Assembly: GCF_004339765.1 (NCBI RefSeq)
Contig: NZ_SMGO01000002.1
Span: 682,001 to 746,000, forward strand
Length of the DNA stretch: 64,000 nt
Source of the DNA: Albibacterium bauzanense
GTDB taxonomy: Bacteria; Bacteroidota; Bacteroidia; Sphingobacteriales; Sphingobacteriaceae
Reading direction: 5' to 3'
The notes beneath the pieces are model-generated. The model was not told the origin of the DNA, made no database searches, and saw only the letters and a program-made list of their open reading frames with translations. Every line of letters begins with the position of its first letter. Within the stretch, counting starts at the first letter, position 1. A program made the translations under genes and the position numbers. This document shows positions 1 to 8,268 of this stretch, in pieces.

Positions 1-787
1 TGAATTGTGTACCTAAAACTTCGATTGTTTGCTTGCTGGTTTCAACGAGGAAAGGAATTCGTTTCTTTTGATCTGTTGATTCATACTGGGTGGCAATATC
101 AAAATACACTTCGCCGGTTACCTTTACTTTTCTTTCGAATGGTGAAAACTGAACTGGAAATGTTATGGAAGAATAGGCATTTAACCAGGCTATAGATCCA
201 TCTGGTAAGACAACCTGATATTGTCCTCCCTTTGGAGTTTCTATGGTATTATAGTTGTAAGCATCAGTCGGAAAAACCAGCTTATTATTCTTGAAATTCA
301 TTGAATAAACCAATGTGCCAGTCTCTTCATTAGTAATTTGAGTGCCTTGCTGTTCAGCAATTCTGCCATTGATTGTATCTGCCAAGGCAATTTTTGTTCC
401 ATCGGAAAGGGTTAAATAGGCATGATTTCCTCCCGGAGCAATATCGGCCATCACTACAGTCTCTGAATGAGAATAATCTTTCATTAGAAAGAACGTGATA
501 CCACAAATAAGCAGTAAGGCAGCAGCAATGGAAGCCACCTTTGCCAAGCTTCTGTGTTTAATTGGTAAGACTCGTCCTTGATTGGGTTCTTCTATTGAAT
601 ACTTTTCAGCAAATCGAGGTGAACTTTTTAGCTTGTTTAAAATGCTTTCGACTCGTTCATCGCTTAAAAAGGTGCCTTCACTTTCTGCCCCGATTTCCAT
701 AAACCAAGCCTCAATGATGCGTAACTCCTCTTTAGTGCAGGTATTCTGACTGTATTTTTCTAATAAATGATGGATATTTTCTTTCAC
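1..787 (-). CDS. FecR-family anti-sigma factor, C-terminus cut by window edge
   Basis: Reading the minus strand from a GTG at 787 gives about 262 residues running off the left edge. The first 80 or so residues form a cytoplasmic part that would bind the sigma factor. One membrane segment (about residues 83-103, with the core LLICGITFFL) follows, then a periplasmic FecR domain with the family hallmarks ETPKGGQYQVVLPDGS, WLNAYSSITFP and GEVYFDIA. An ATG just upstream is followed at once by TAG, so GTG is the start. FecR proteins hold an ECF sigma factor at the membrane until a TonB-dependent transducer signals. The sigma gene lies directly upstream on the same strand. A SusC/SusD-like pair would be expected beyond the left edge (inference). 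Confidence 0.9.
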   Translation of the reverse strand, partial: MKENIHHLLEKYSQNTCTKEELRIIEAWFMEIGAESEGTFLSDERVESILNKLKSSPRFAEKYSIEEPNQGRVLPIKHRSLAKVASIAAALLLICGITFFLMKDYSHSETVVMADIAPGGNHAYLTLSDGTKIALADTINGRIAEQQGTQITNEETGTLVYSMNFKNNKLVFPTDAYNYNTIETPKGGQYQVVLPDGSIAWLNAYSSITFPVQFSPFERKVKVTGEVYFDIATQYESTDQKKRIPFLVETSKQTIEVLGTQF

Positions 788-921
788 CTATAACATTTTA
801 ATAAGCATAATGAGACAGCTTTTTAATGGTCTGCTATAGATATAGGAACAGAAAATGAAGTTTCGGCTATTGCTAAAATCCGATTTAACGATTTAGTAAT
901 CTTATTAACATTGGCTTAATG

Positions 922-1515
922 TTAATAGAGAAGGAAATAACTCAGATATAGAAGGTAACTTGTGTTTTTCAAGGCTTCTGAAACACGTTTACGAATGGTT
1001 TTTAATTGGTTGTGAATCGTATTAGGTGAAGTAGATAAGGTTTTAGCTATTTCTGCGATCGACAGATCTTTTTCATAACGTAGTTGGTAAACCTGCAGCA
1101 TCCTTGTTGGCAAAGAAGAAATAGTATTAGCGACCAGGGATTCCATTTCTTCGGATTGCGTATGTCGAAATGCAGCAGAGAGTTCTGATGTCTCTGAGAG
1201 ATCATCCGACATATTTTCCCATATTTCAATAAATTTAGGCTGAACTTTATTTTTCCGATAGTAATTCAGAACCCGATTCATCGCCATCCCATAGAGATAG
1301 GGAAAGATATCTCCCTTGGGTTGATATGCTTCCCTTTTTTCCCAAAGTGTCAGAAAGATATCCTGGGTGAGGTCTTCTGCTATTTCCAGATTTTCAATAC
1401 GTTTACTGATTTCCCGATAGAGACTACGTACGTAGCGACGATAGATCATCTCAAAAGCCAGTCTATCTCCACTTTTCAATAAACGCCAAAGCTGTTGATC
1501 TGAATACGATTCCAA
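922..1515 (-). CDS. RNA polymerase ECF-type sigma factor
   Basis: A 197-residue protein with sigma-70 region 2 at about residues 20-90 (AFEMIYRRY, EDLTQDIFLTLWEKR) and a region 4 helix-turn-helix at about 133-182 (LSIAEIAKTLSTSPNTIHNQ). The length and the FecR gene downstream place it in the large Bacteroidota group of ECF factors that work with FecR anti-sigma factors and TonB-dependent receptors. A -7-like element (TAGTTTTG, minus strand) lies at 1556-1563, about 40 bp before the start, without a clear -33. It is divergent from the NamZ gene. Whether it controls that locus cannot be told from the sequence. Confidence 0.93.
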   Translation of the reverse strand: MESYSDQQLWRLLKSGDRLAFEMIYRRYVRSLYREISKRIENLEIAEDLTQDIFLTLWEKREAYQPKGDIFPYLYGMAMNRVLNYYRKNKVQPKFIEIWENMSDDLSETSELSAAFRHTQSEEMESLVANTISSLPTRMLQVYQLRYEKDLSIAEIAKTLSTSPNTIHNQLKTIRKRVSEALKNTSYLLYLSYFLLY

Positions 1516-1686
1516 TTTGATGATTACTAATGTTAAACAACCTGCTCAATGAAGACAAAACTAAGCCATTAAGTTTGCCTTAGTATTAAGCCTATATTAA
1601 CCTTACTAATTAAGCAGACAATTCCAAAAGTCATCTAGAAAATATATCTTAGCTTAAGGAATTGTTTTTATCTTATTTTCTTAATT

Positions 1687-2865
1687 ATGCTTTCAGTTTT
1701 TTCGATTGCTATTTCTTTTGTTTTTTCAATGTTTACAGCGATACCTGCTGTGGTTCCTGATTCTATTACTCCGGGCGCGGATCAACTTGAAGAATACCTC
1801 CCTTTATTAAAAGGTAAGAAAGTGGGTTTGATGGGGAATCAAACATCTATAGTGGGTGATAAGCACCTAGTTGATGTTTTGTTTGAAAACGATGTAGATT
1901 TACGGTTTGCATTTGCACCTGAGCATGGTTTTAGGGGTGATATTGAACGAGGTGAGAGTGTGAGGAATGATGTGGATGAGAAAACGGGATTAACGCTTCA
2001 TTCGCTGTATGGAACTAATGAGAAGGCAGACTCAATCGTTAACTCAGTAGATGTTATGATTTTTGATCTGCAAGATGTAGGAGCGCGGTTTTATACTTAT
2101 GTGGTTTCTATGCATCAGATTATGCAGCTATGTGCAGATAATGGAAAGAAAGTAATTGTATTGGATAGGCCAAATCCGAATGGTGATCAGGTTGATGGGC
2201 CTGTTAGAAAGGATGATAAGTTTAAATCAAATGTGAGCTATCATAAAGTTGCCATGATTCATGGCTTGACGGTAGGAGAGCTTGCAAAGATGATTAATGG
2301 AGAAGGGTGGTTGGAGAATGGAGTTCAGTGTGATTTAGCAGTTATTCCTGTTAAAAACTACGACCATAGCATGAAGTATGAATTGCCGGTGATACCATCG
2401 CCAAGTTTGCCGAATTATACATCGGTACGTTTATATATGTCTTTATGTTTGTTTGAAGGTACGAATATTAGTGTGGGAAGAGGAACGGACTGGCCTTTTC
2501 AGGTAATAGGGTATCCGGATCCTGTATTTGGAAAGTTTACATTTGTGCCAGGAGTTCGACCTGGAATGGCAGCACATGTTGAACAGCAGGGTGAATTGTG
2601 TTACGGTCTGGATTTGAGAGGTGTGGATGCTGTTTCGGAGAAATTTACATTGAAATATTTGCTAGATTTTTATAAAAAATCGGGATTAAAGGAAAAGTTT
2701 TTTGCAAGACCAGATTTTTTCGATAAGCTTGCAGGGACTGATAAACTACGAAAACAGATTATTGCCGGAATGAATGAGAAAGAAATTCGGGATTCATGGA
2801 AGGATGAATTAACGGCTTATAAAATAATGCGAAAAAAGTACTTGCTTTATCCGGATTTTGAATAA
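1687..2865 (+). CDS. namZ: Exo-beta-N-acetylmuramidase, NamZ family (DUF1343)
   Basis: A 392-residue protein of the DUF1343/YbbC family. Characterised members (NamZ of Bacillus subtilis and Tannerella forsythia) cut N-acetylmuramic acid from the non-reducing end of peptidoglycan fragments. The N-terminus is hydrophobic (about residues 2-22), consistent with export. The conserved PEHGFRGD stretch (residues 78-85, with the likely catalytic Glu79), DLQDVGARFYTY, LDRPNPNG and FEGTNISVGRGTDWPFQ are all present. Length is normal for the family. MurQ and a sodium symporter downstream on the same strand support a role in MurNAc salvage. The HigBA pair on the opposite strand separates it from murQ by about 0.9 kb. 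Confidence 0.9.
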   Translation: MLSVFSIAISFVFSMFTAIPAVVPDSITPGADQLEEYLPLLKGKKVGLMGNQTSIVGDKHLVDVLFENDVDLRFAFAPEHGFRGDIERGESVRNDVDEKTGLTLHSLYGTNEKADSIVNSVDVMIFDLQDVGARFYTYVVSMHQIMQLCADNGKKVIVLDRPNPNGDQVDGPVRKDDKFKSNVSYHKVAMIHGLTVGELAKMINGEGWLENGVQCDLAVIPVKNYDHSMKYELPVIPSPSLPNYTSVRLYMSLCLFEGTNISVGRGTDWPFQVIGYPDPVFGKFTFVPGVRPGMAAHVEQQGELCYGLDLRGVDAVSEKFTLKYLLDFYKKSGLKEKFFARPDFFDKLAGTDKLRKQIIAGMNEKEIRDSWKDELTAYKIMRKKYLLYPDFE

Positions 2866-2889
2866 TTTATAAGGTGTCTTCTGGTATCG

Positions 2890-3246
2890 TTAATAGGCTT
2901 GTATGAGTACTTCTGTTGGTATTCGCATTTTGTCGTGTATTTGACGAATCATCTTGAGAGATAGTTTTCTTTTCTTATTTAATATTTCACTGGCTCTGCT
3001 CTTTAGCCCAATTATTTTCCCTAGATCGTTTTGGTTATAACCCATTTGCTCCATTCTAAATTTAATGGCCTCGATGGGATCTGGAAGTTCAATCGGAAAA
3101 TGTTCGTCTTCGTATTTCTCTATTAATATTGATAGTATTTCTAATTCATCTCCTTCTGAAGATTCTTTTTTGGCATCAAAGATGAATTCTAATCGCTCTA
3201 ATGCTTTTTGATAATCTTTTTGTGTTTTTATAGGTTTAATATTCAT
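2890..3246 (-). CDS. higA: HigA-type antitoxin, XRE helix-turn-helix
   Basis: A 118-residue protein with an acidic helical N-terminal half and a C-terminal HTH_3 domain at about residues 56-110 (EQMGYNQNDLGKIIGL, then KSRASEILNKKRKLSLKM). This is the usual layout of HigA antitoxins encoded downstream of HigB toxins. The gap to the toxin gene is only 3 bp. HigA normally neutralises the toxin and represses the shared promoter. A 15-bp inverted repeat at the toxin promoter (3574-3588) is a good candidate for its operator. The pair lies on the minus strand inside an otherwise plus-strand salvage locus, which suggests acquisition. Confidence 0.9.
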   Translation of the reverse strand: MNIKPIKTQKDYQKALERLEFIFDAKKESSEGDELEILSILIEKYEDEHFPIELPDPIEAIKFRMEQMGYNQNDLGKIIGLKSRASEILNKKRKLSLKMIRQIHDKMRIPTEVLIQAY

Positions 3247-3249
3247 GTT

Positions 3250-3543
3250 TCAAATTTTATTAGCGTCTATCTTGTTGTATTCTGAATGAGTTCCGATAAA
3301 ACGAATCCATATTATTTTGTGCTCGTAGTTTATTTTCACTATTAATCGATAGGTATTACCTTTAATGTTAAATACAATTCTATTTTTTAACAAAACACTA
3401 GCGCTTGGATATTCCTTTTTAATATCGTTGGGTGTTTCCCAATTACTTTTACTTGATTCCTGATACCATGAAAGTAATTGTTGTTTACTATCGGAATGCT
3501 TCTCCCAAAAATCTCGAAGTGTTTTCTTAGAAATTATTCTCAA
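3250..3543 (-). CDS. higB: HigB-type mRNA interferase toxin, TTG start
   Basis: From a TTG at 3543 the product has 97 residues and begins LRIISKKTLRDFWEKH after the initiator shift, as HigB proteins do. The ending VKINYEHKIIWIRFIGTHSEY carries the RelE-fold signature with the late His (IGTHSEY). The frame stays open to 3645, but those 34 extra residues match nothing expected. A TAnnTTTG element (minus strand TAACTTTG, 3558-3565) lies inside that extension, which favours the TTG. HigB toxins cut mRNA on the ribosome. Toxin before antitoxin is the HigBA order. The start is an inference; the family call is firm. Confidence 0.87.
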   Translation of the reverse strand: MRIISKKTLRDFWEKHSDSKQQLLSWYQESSKSNWETPNDIKKEYPSASVLLKNRIVFNIKGNTYRLIVKINYEHKIIWIRFIGTHSEYNKIDANKI

Positions 3544-3557
3544 GTTTATTCTTTTAT

Positions 3558-3588
3558 CAAAGTTAATAAATAGTTCCCATATTGGGAA
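3558..3588 (-). promoter_or_regulatory. higBA promoter -7 element and palindromic operator candidate
   Basis: On the minus strand TAACTTTG (3565-3558) fits TAnnTTTG, 14 nt before the TTG start. Just upstream lies a perfect inverted repeat, TTCCCA-TAT-TGGGAA (3574-3588), overlapping the promoter spacer. A repressor bound there would block transcription, which is how HigA antitoxins autoregulate. No clear -33 is seen. The operator role is inferred. Confidence 0.5.
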
Positions 3589-3761
3589 GTTGTGGAGATA
3601 ATATTTTAATATAGAAACAGCAGAATTAACTATCTTTAATTTCATATTTTAAGAATTATTGCTTTTTCTCAATTTTTGAGCATTAAAGGAATATAACACT
3701 GGCAAAACACTAAATTGTTTGCCGAAGTTATATAAGCATCTGAGTTGAATAACATCAAGAA

Positions 3762-4568
3762 ATGAAGTACACGACCGAAAAAGAATCAAATTATACAAAT
3801 CTGGAGCACATGAGTGTGCATGAGCTTCTTGTTAATATTAATAAAGAAGATCAAAGCGTGGCGCTAGCTGTGCAAAAAAGTATTCTGCAGATTGAAGCGT
3901 TAACAACTGTGATTGTAGATAGGATGAAGAAAGGTGGCAGGTTGTTTTATATTGGAGCGGGTACAAGTGGGCGCTTAGGCATTTTAGATGCTTCTGAGTG
4001 TCCACCAACCTTTGGTGTGCCCCATGATTGGGTAATCGGACTTATTGCTGGTGGCGATACTGCTATTCGCAAAGCGGTTGAATTTGCAGAAGATGATACA
4101 GAACAGGGTTGGAAAGATTTGTCGGAATATTCTATTAATGAAAAGGATGTGCTGGTAGGGATCGCTGCTTCTGGAACAACGCCTTATGTAATTGGGGCCT
4201 TAAAAGCTGCTAATGAAGCTGGTTTAGCTACTGGTTGTATTGTTTGCAATGTTGGTTCACCTGTAGCTAGTGAAGCGAATTATGCAGTAGAAGTTGTAGT
4301 AGGTCCTGAATTTGTTACCGGTTCTACGAGAATGAAGGCTGGAACGGCGCAGAAGATGGTATTAAATATGATAACAACGGCTACCATGATTCAATTGGGA
4401 AGAGTGAAGGGAAATAAAATGGTGGATATGCAGCTAAGCAATAATAAATTGGTAGCAAGGGGGGTGAGAATGATTGTTGAGGAAACGGGCGCTACAGAAC
4501 ATTTAGCGGCAGAGCTGCTTGAGAAATATGGAAGCGTTCGTGCAGCCATAGCCCATTATAATAATTAA
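3762..4568 (+). CDS. murQ: N-acetylmuramic acid 6-phosphate etherase
   Basis: A 268-residue MurQ with the SIS-fold signatures GAGTSGRLGILDASECPPTF (about residues 66-85), GIAASGTTPYVIGAL and GSTRMKAGTAQKMVLN. The enzyme removes the lactyl ether of MurNAc-6-phosphate to give GlcNAc-6-phosphate and D-lactate in the cytoplasm. It is slightly shorter than the E. coli enzyme (298 residues), as usual in Bacteroidota. The gene starts 11 bp upstream of the symporter gene's ATG, so the two form an operon. No MurNAc kinase (MurK/AmgK type) is encoded in the window, so the substrate must be made by an enzyme from elsewhere or reach the cell already phosphorylated. Confidence 0.96.
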   Translation: MKYTTEKESNYTNLEHMSVHELLVNINKEDQSVALAVQKSILQIEALTTVIVDRMKKGGRLFYIGAGTSGRLGILDASECPPTFGVPHDWVIGLIAGGDTAIRKAVEFAEDDTEQGWKDLSEYSINEKDVLVGIAASGTTPYVIGALKAANEAGLATGCIVCNVGSPVASEANYAVEVVVGPEFVTGSTRMKAGTAQKMVLNMITTATMIQLGRVKGNKMVDMQLSNNKLVARGVRMIVEETGATEHLAAELLEKYGSVRAAIAHYNN

Positions 4569-4579
4569 AGCCTGAAAAC

Positions 4580-6061
4580 ATGACCCCTTTTGTATTATTG
4601 AGTTTCTTGATTGTTTATTTTACGGTTCTTGTTGGTGTGGCCCATTTTACTTCTCGTAAGAAGTCGGACAACTCTGCTTTTTTCTCTGCTAATAAGAATT
4701 CTAAATGGTATATCGTTGCCTTTGGAATGATAGGAACAGCTTTATCGGGTGTTACTTTTATTTCAGTTCCAGGTGCTGTTGGTGGTGGTAGTTTTAGTTA
4801 TTTCCAATTTGTTTTGGGAAATGCGGTAGGCTACGTAATTGTAGCTTTTGTTTTATTGCCACTTTATTATCGGATGAATTTAGTCTCCATTTATACATAT
4901 TTGGAACAACGTTTTGGACATATGAGTTATAAGAGCGGAGCAATGATTTTCTTGATATCAAGAACGATTGGTTCTGCGTTTCGCTTGTATTTGGTAGCAA
5001 TTATTCTTCAGCGTTTTATTTTTGATGCATGGAATGTGCCTTTTGCGGTGACTATAATTATTTGTTTAGTGTTGATCTGGGTGTATACGCATAAGGGAGG
5101 GCTGAAGACAATTATTATAACTGATCTTCTGCAAACCTTTTTTCTTTTGTTTTCAGTGGTTCTTTCTATTTATTTTATTGCACAAAGTCTGGATATGAAC
5201 TTTGTAGAAGCATTTGATGCTATTAAAGAAAGCACATATTCGAAGATGTTTTTCTGGGATGATTTTATGGGGGATACAAAGAATTTCTTTAAACTGTTTT
5301 TAGGAGGAATATTTGTAACGCTAGCGATGTTTGGTCTGGATCAGGATATGATGCAGAAGAATATTAGTTTGAAGACGATTGGGGAAGCTCAGAAGAATAT
5401 GCTTTCGTTTACGCTTGTTTTTGTGATCATTAATATCTTCTTTTTGTCGGTTGGTGCTATGCTTTATTTATATGCTGCTCAAAATAACATTGATGTTGCG
5501 GCACTTCCTACTCCCGATCACTTGTTTCCAGAGATTGCATTGAATTATTTACCCATTTTACCTGGTATCATTTTTATGATGGGCTTAACGGCTGCAACAT
5601 TTGCAACAACAGATTCTGCATTAACGGCTTTAACAACTTCATTTTGTGTCGATTTTCTGAATTTTCATAAGAAAGAAGATCCAAATGACCCAAAATTGTT
5701 AAGGCAACGAACTTCTGTTCATGTAGGTTTCTCAATCCTAATGTTATTGGTGATTATGGGCTTTCGGGTAATTAATGATGAATCGGTTGTAACAGCTATT
5801 TTTACAGCAGCTGGATATACATATGGACCTTTGCTTGGTCTTTTTGTATTTGGGATGTTCACCAACCGGGCTGTAAGAGATTCTTTAGTGCCTTATATCT
5901 GTATTTTATCGCCTATTTTGCTTTATGGATTGAAGCTCTTGCTGGAAAGTACAGTGGGCTATGGGATGAGTTTTGAGCTGATTGTTATCAATGCTTTTTT
6001 AACGTGGATTATGTTATTTATAACAAGTAAACCGGGGCTTAAGGTTCCTGTTAAATTCTAA
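4580..6061 (+). CDS. Sodium:solute symporter (SSS family), probable amino-sugar/MurNAc importer
   Basis: A 493-residue integral membrane protein with about 13 hydrophobic segments. It shows SSS-family features such as TALSGVTFISVPGAVGGGSF near residues 54-73, a GLTAATFATTDSALTAL segment at about 336-352 and a second Na+-site-like region. The gene sits 11 bp after murQ and is transcribed with it. SSS transporters are found beside murQ in other Bacteroidota, including, as far as I recall, the MurNAc transporter locus of Tannerella forsythia. The substrate is inferred from the neighbours only; sialic acid or another sugar cannot be excluded. Confidence 0.88.
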   Translation: MTPFVLLSFLIVYFTVLVGVAHFTSRKKSDNSAFFSANKNSKWYIVAFGMIGTALSGVTFISVPGAVGGGSFSYFQFVLGNAVGYVIVAFVLLPLYYRMNLVSIYTYLEQRFGHMSYKSGAMIFLISRTIGSAFRLYLVAIILQRFIFDAWNVPFAVTIIICLVLIWVYTHKGGLKTIIITDLLQTFFLLFSVVLSIYFIAQSLDMNFVEAFDAIKESTYSKMFFWDDFMGDTKNFFKLFLGGIFVTLAMFGLDQDMMQKNISLKTIGEAQKNMLSFTLVFVIINIFFLSVGAMLYLYAAQNNIDVAALPTPDHLFPEIALNYLPILPGIIFMMGLTAATFATTDSALTALTTSFCVDFLNFHKKEDPNDPKLLRQRTSVHVGFSILMLLVIMGFRVINDESVVTAIFTAAGYTYGPLLGLFVFGMFTNRAVRDSLVPYICILSPILLYGLKLLLESTVGYGMSFELIVINAFLTWIMLFITSKPGLKVPVKF

Positions 6062-6074
6062 TAGGTTTTAAAGA

Positions 6075-6128
6075 TTAATATAAAGCAAAAGGCCGGATCA
6101 ATTGATCCGGCCTTTTGCTTTATATTAA
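6075..6128. terminator. Bidirectional terminator, 54-bp perfect palindrome
   Basis: Positions 6075-6128 form one uninterrupted palindrome with 27-bp arms centred on CAATTG (6099-6104). The GC-rich part GGCCGGATC / GATCCGGCC is flanked by A- and T-tracts, so it works as an intrinsic terminator in both directions. It lies between the converging symporter and typA genes. Confidence 0.9.
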
Positions 6129-6140
6129 GAACTCGAATTG

Positions 6141-7946
6141 TTATTGGTATTTTTTCGAGTTTACTTTACGATCTGCTTCACGAAGATGTATTTTACGCAT
6201 ACGGATACTTTTTGGTGTTACCTCAATGTATTCGTCACCTTGTATATATTCCATTGATTCTTCTAACGAGAATTTAATAGCAGGTGCAATACGAGTATTG
6301 TCATCTGTTCCTGAAGCACGCATGTTAGTCAATTGTTTCCCTTTGGTGATATTGATAGTTAAATCATTATCACGGATATGCTCTCCAACGATTTGACCTT
6401 CATAAATATCAACACCTGGATCGATAAAGAAGCGACCACGATCTTGTAATTTATCAATGGCATAAGCTGTTGTTGTACCTTTTTCCATTGAAATCAATAC
6501 ACCGCTTAATCTTCCAGGAATAACACCCTTCCATGGTTCGTAATCTTTGAAACGATGAGCCATTACAGCTTCTCCGGCAGTGGCAGTCAATACGTTGTTA
6601 CGTAAACCGATAATCCCACGTGCTGGTATTTCAAATTCTAGATGTTGTAATAAACCTTTGGTTTCCATTACAAGGAGTTCTCCTTTACGTTGGGTAACCA
6701 ATTCAATAACTTTACCTGCAACTTCTGCAGGAACATCTACAGTTAATACTTCAATAGGTTCACATTTTTTGCCATCGATCTCTTTGATGATTACTTGTGG
6801 TTGTCCAACTTGAAGTTCATAGCCTTCGCGGCGCATGGTTTCAATTAATACTGAAAGATGCAATATACCACGACCATATACTAAGAACGCATCAGCTGAA
6901 TCTGTTGGAACAACTTTTAATGCCAGGTTTTTCTCCATTTCTTTGTATAAACGATCATGCAAATGGCGTGATGTTACAAATTTACCTTCCTTTCCAAAGA
7001 AAGGAGAGTTATTGATGGTGAATAGCATATTCATTGTAGGCTCATCAATGTGAATTACCTCCAATTGTTCCGGGTTTTCGAAGTCGGCAATGGTATCACC
7101 AATATCGAAGCCTTCGATTCCTACTACTGCGCAAATATCGCCGGCTTTTACTTCCGATACTTTTAGTTTACCTAAGCCTACAAAGGTATGAAGTTCCTTA
7201 ACTCGTGACTTTATAATTTTACCATCACGCTTAACTAGTGAAACGGGTTGATTTTCTTTTATAACTCCGCGTGCAACACGTCCTACAGCAATACGTCCAA
7301 CAAAGGATGAGTAATCTAAGGAAGTGATTTGCATTTGAAGTGTTCCTTCATTTATTGGAGCAGCAGGAATGAATTCCAGGATGGCATCTAATAGAGGAAT
7401 GAAATCTTCGGTTGGTTTTTGCCAGTCTGTAGACATCCATCCTTGTTTGGATGAACCATACAATACCGGGAAGTTTAGTTGTTCATCATTGGCATCTAAA
7501 CTAAAGAATAGTTCCCATACAGCTTCATAAACCTCTTCTGGACGGCAGTTTTCTTTATCTACCTTATTTACAACTACAATAGGCTTTAAACCTAGTGCAA
7601 GTGCTTTTTGAGTTACGAAACGAGTTTGAGGCATCGGTCCTTCAAAAGCATCTACCAGAAGAATTACTCCATCTGCCATTTTTAAAACACGCTCAACTTC
7701 TCCTCCAAAGTCGGCGTGACCTGGGGTATCAATGATATTGATCTTAACGTCTTTGTACTGAATAGAAACGTTTTTCGAAACAATAGTAATTCCTCGTTCA
7801 CGTTCAAGGTCATTGTTGTCAAGAATTAAAACACCGCTTTGTTCGTTGTCACGAAAAAGATGTGTAGAGTGTAGGATTTTGTCAACAAGGGTAGTTTTTC
7901 CGTGGTCAACGTGTGCAATAATTGCTATATTTCTGATTTTCTGCAT
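6141..7946 (-). CDS. typA: Ribosome-associated GTPase TypA/BipA
   Basis: A 601-residue translational GTPase. G-motifs are visible: AHVDHGKTTLVD (about residues 10-21), RERGITI, DTPGHADFGGEVER and VVNKVD. Elongation-factor domains II, III and V follow, and the BipA-specific C-terminal domain contains DRGRFFIDPGVDIYEGQIVG and SGTDDNTRI. The length matches the family. BipA acts on the ribosome in 50S assembly, stress and cold adaptation. It is monocistronic. A -7 element (TATCTTTG on the minus strand, 7979-7986) lies 33 bp before the ATG, and the downstream side is closed by the long palindrome. Confidence 0.97.
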   Translation of the reverse strand: MQKIRNIAIIAHVDHGKTTLVDKILHSTHLFRDNEQSGVLILDNNDLERERGITIVSKNVSIQYKDVKINIIDTPGHADFGGEVERVLKMADGVILLVDAFEGPMPQTRFVTQKALALGLKPIVVVNKVDKENCRPEEVYEAVWELFFSLDANDEQLNFPVLYGSSKQGWMSTDWQKPTEDFIPLLDAILEFIPAAPINEGTLQMQITSLDYSSFVGRIAVGRVARGVIKENQPVSLVKRDGKIIKSRVKELHTFVGLGKLKVSEVKAGDICAVVGIEGFDIGDTIADFENPEQLEVIHIDEPTMNMLFTINNSPFFGKEGKFVTSRHLHDRLYKEMEKNLALKVVPTDSADAFLVYGRGILHLSVLIETMRREGYELQVGQPQVIIKEIDGKKCEPIEVLTVDVPAEVAGKVIELVTQRKGELLVMETKGLLQHLEFEIPARGIIGLRNNVLTATAGEAVMAHRFKDYEPWKGVIPGRLSGVLISMEKGTTTAYAIDKLQDRGRFFIDPGVDIYEGQIVGEHIRDNDLTINITKGKQLTNMRASGTDDNTRIAPAIKFSLEESMEYIQGDEYIEVTPKSIRMRKIHLREADRKVNSKKYQ

Positions 7947-7978
7947 TTTATCGGTAATAGTATACTCGAAATTTTTCG

Positions 7979-7986
7979 CAAAGATA
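7979..7986 (-). promoter_or_regulatory. typA promoter -7 element
   Basis: TATCTTTG on the minus strand fits the Bacteroidota TAnnTTTG motif 33 bp before the typA start codon. No convincing -33 TTG is seen at the right distance. Confidence 0.45.
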
Positions 7987-8085
7987 GTTATTAGGATTGG
8001 AAAAATTTGTTAGAGGTATTAGTTTTTTTATAGGGTAACTGTATTTTTTTTATATGAATCTGACAAAAGCATGCTTTTGATTCGC

Positions 8086-8093
8086 TAAGTTTG
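8086..8093 (+). promoter_or_regulatory. -7 element almost touching the start codon
   Basis: TAAGTTTG fits TAnnTTTG and ends only 4 nt before the ATG at 8098. A start of transcription at the usual distance would fall at or next to the ATG, giving a leaderless mRNA. Confidence 0.5.
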
Positions 8094-8097
8094 TGCT

Positions 8098-8268
8098 ATG
8101 GATGTCCAATTAATACTTGTATTTGTTCTTTTTGGAATAGCCCTGTTATATTTGGGCAGGACGGTTTATCTTAATGTTAAACCTAAGAAAGGCGGCGCTT
8201 GTAAGACTTGTAGTGCTTGCAGTGATATAGCTGAGCCTCTAAAGAAAAAAGCAGATATTACTTCGTAA
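8098..8268 (+). CDS. Small Cys-rich membrane protein, FeoB-associated-like
   Basis: A 56-residue ORF with one N-terminal membrane segment (VQLILVFVLFGIALLYLG, residues 3-20), a short basic stretch (KPKKGG) and a CKTCSACSD cluster with C-x2-C-x2-C spacing. This layout resembles the small FeoB-associated Cys-rich membrane proteins common in Bacteroidota and Firmicutes. No feoA or feoB is nearby, so the link to iron is not supported by context. The gene has its own -7 element 4 nt upstream and its last 11 bp overlap the end of the converging ispF. It is probably real because promoter, membrane segment and Cys motif occur together. Confidence 0.68.
   Translation: MDVQLILVFVLFGIALLYLGRTVYLNVKPKKGGACKTCSACSDIAEPLKKKADITS

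Noticed and set aside
3544-3645. 34-residue N-terminal extension of HigB
   Set aside because: It contains the -7 element and operator palindrome and does not resemble HigB N-termini, so the TTG at 3543 was preferred.
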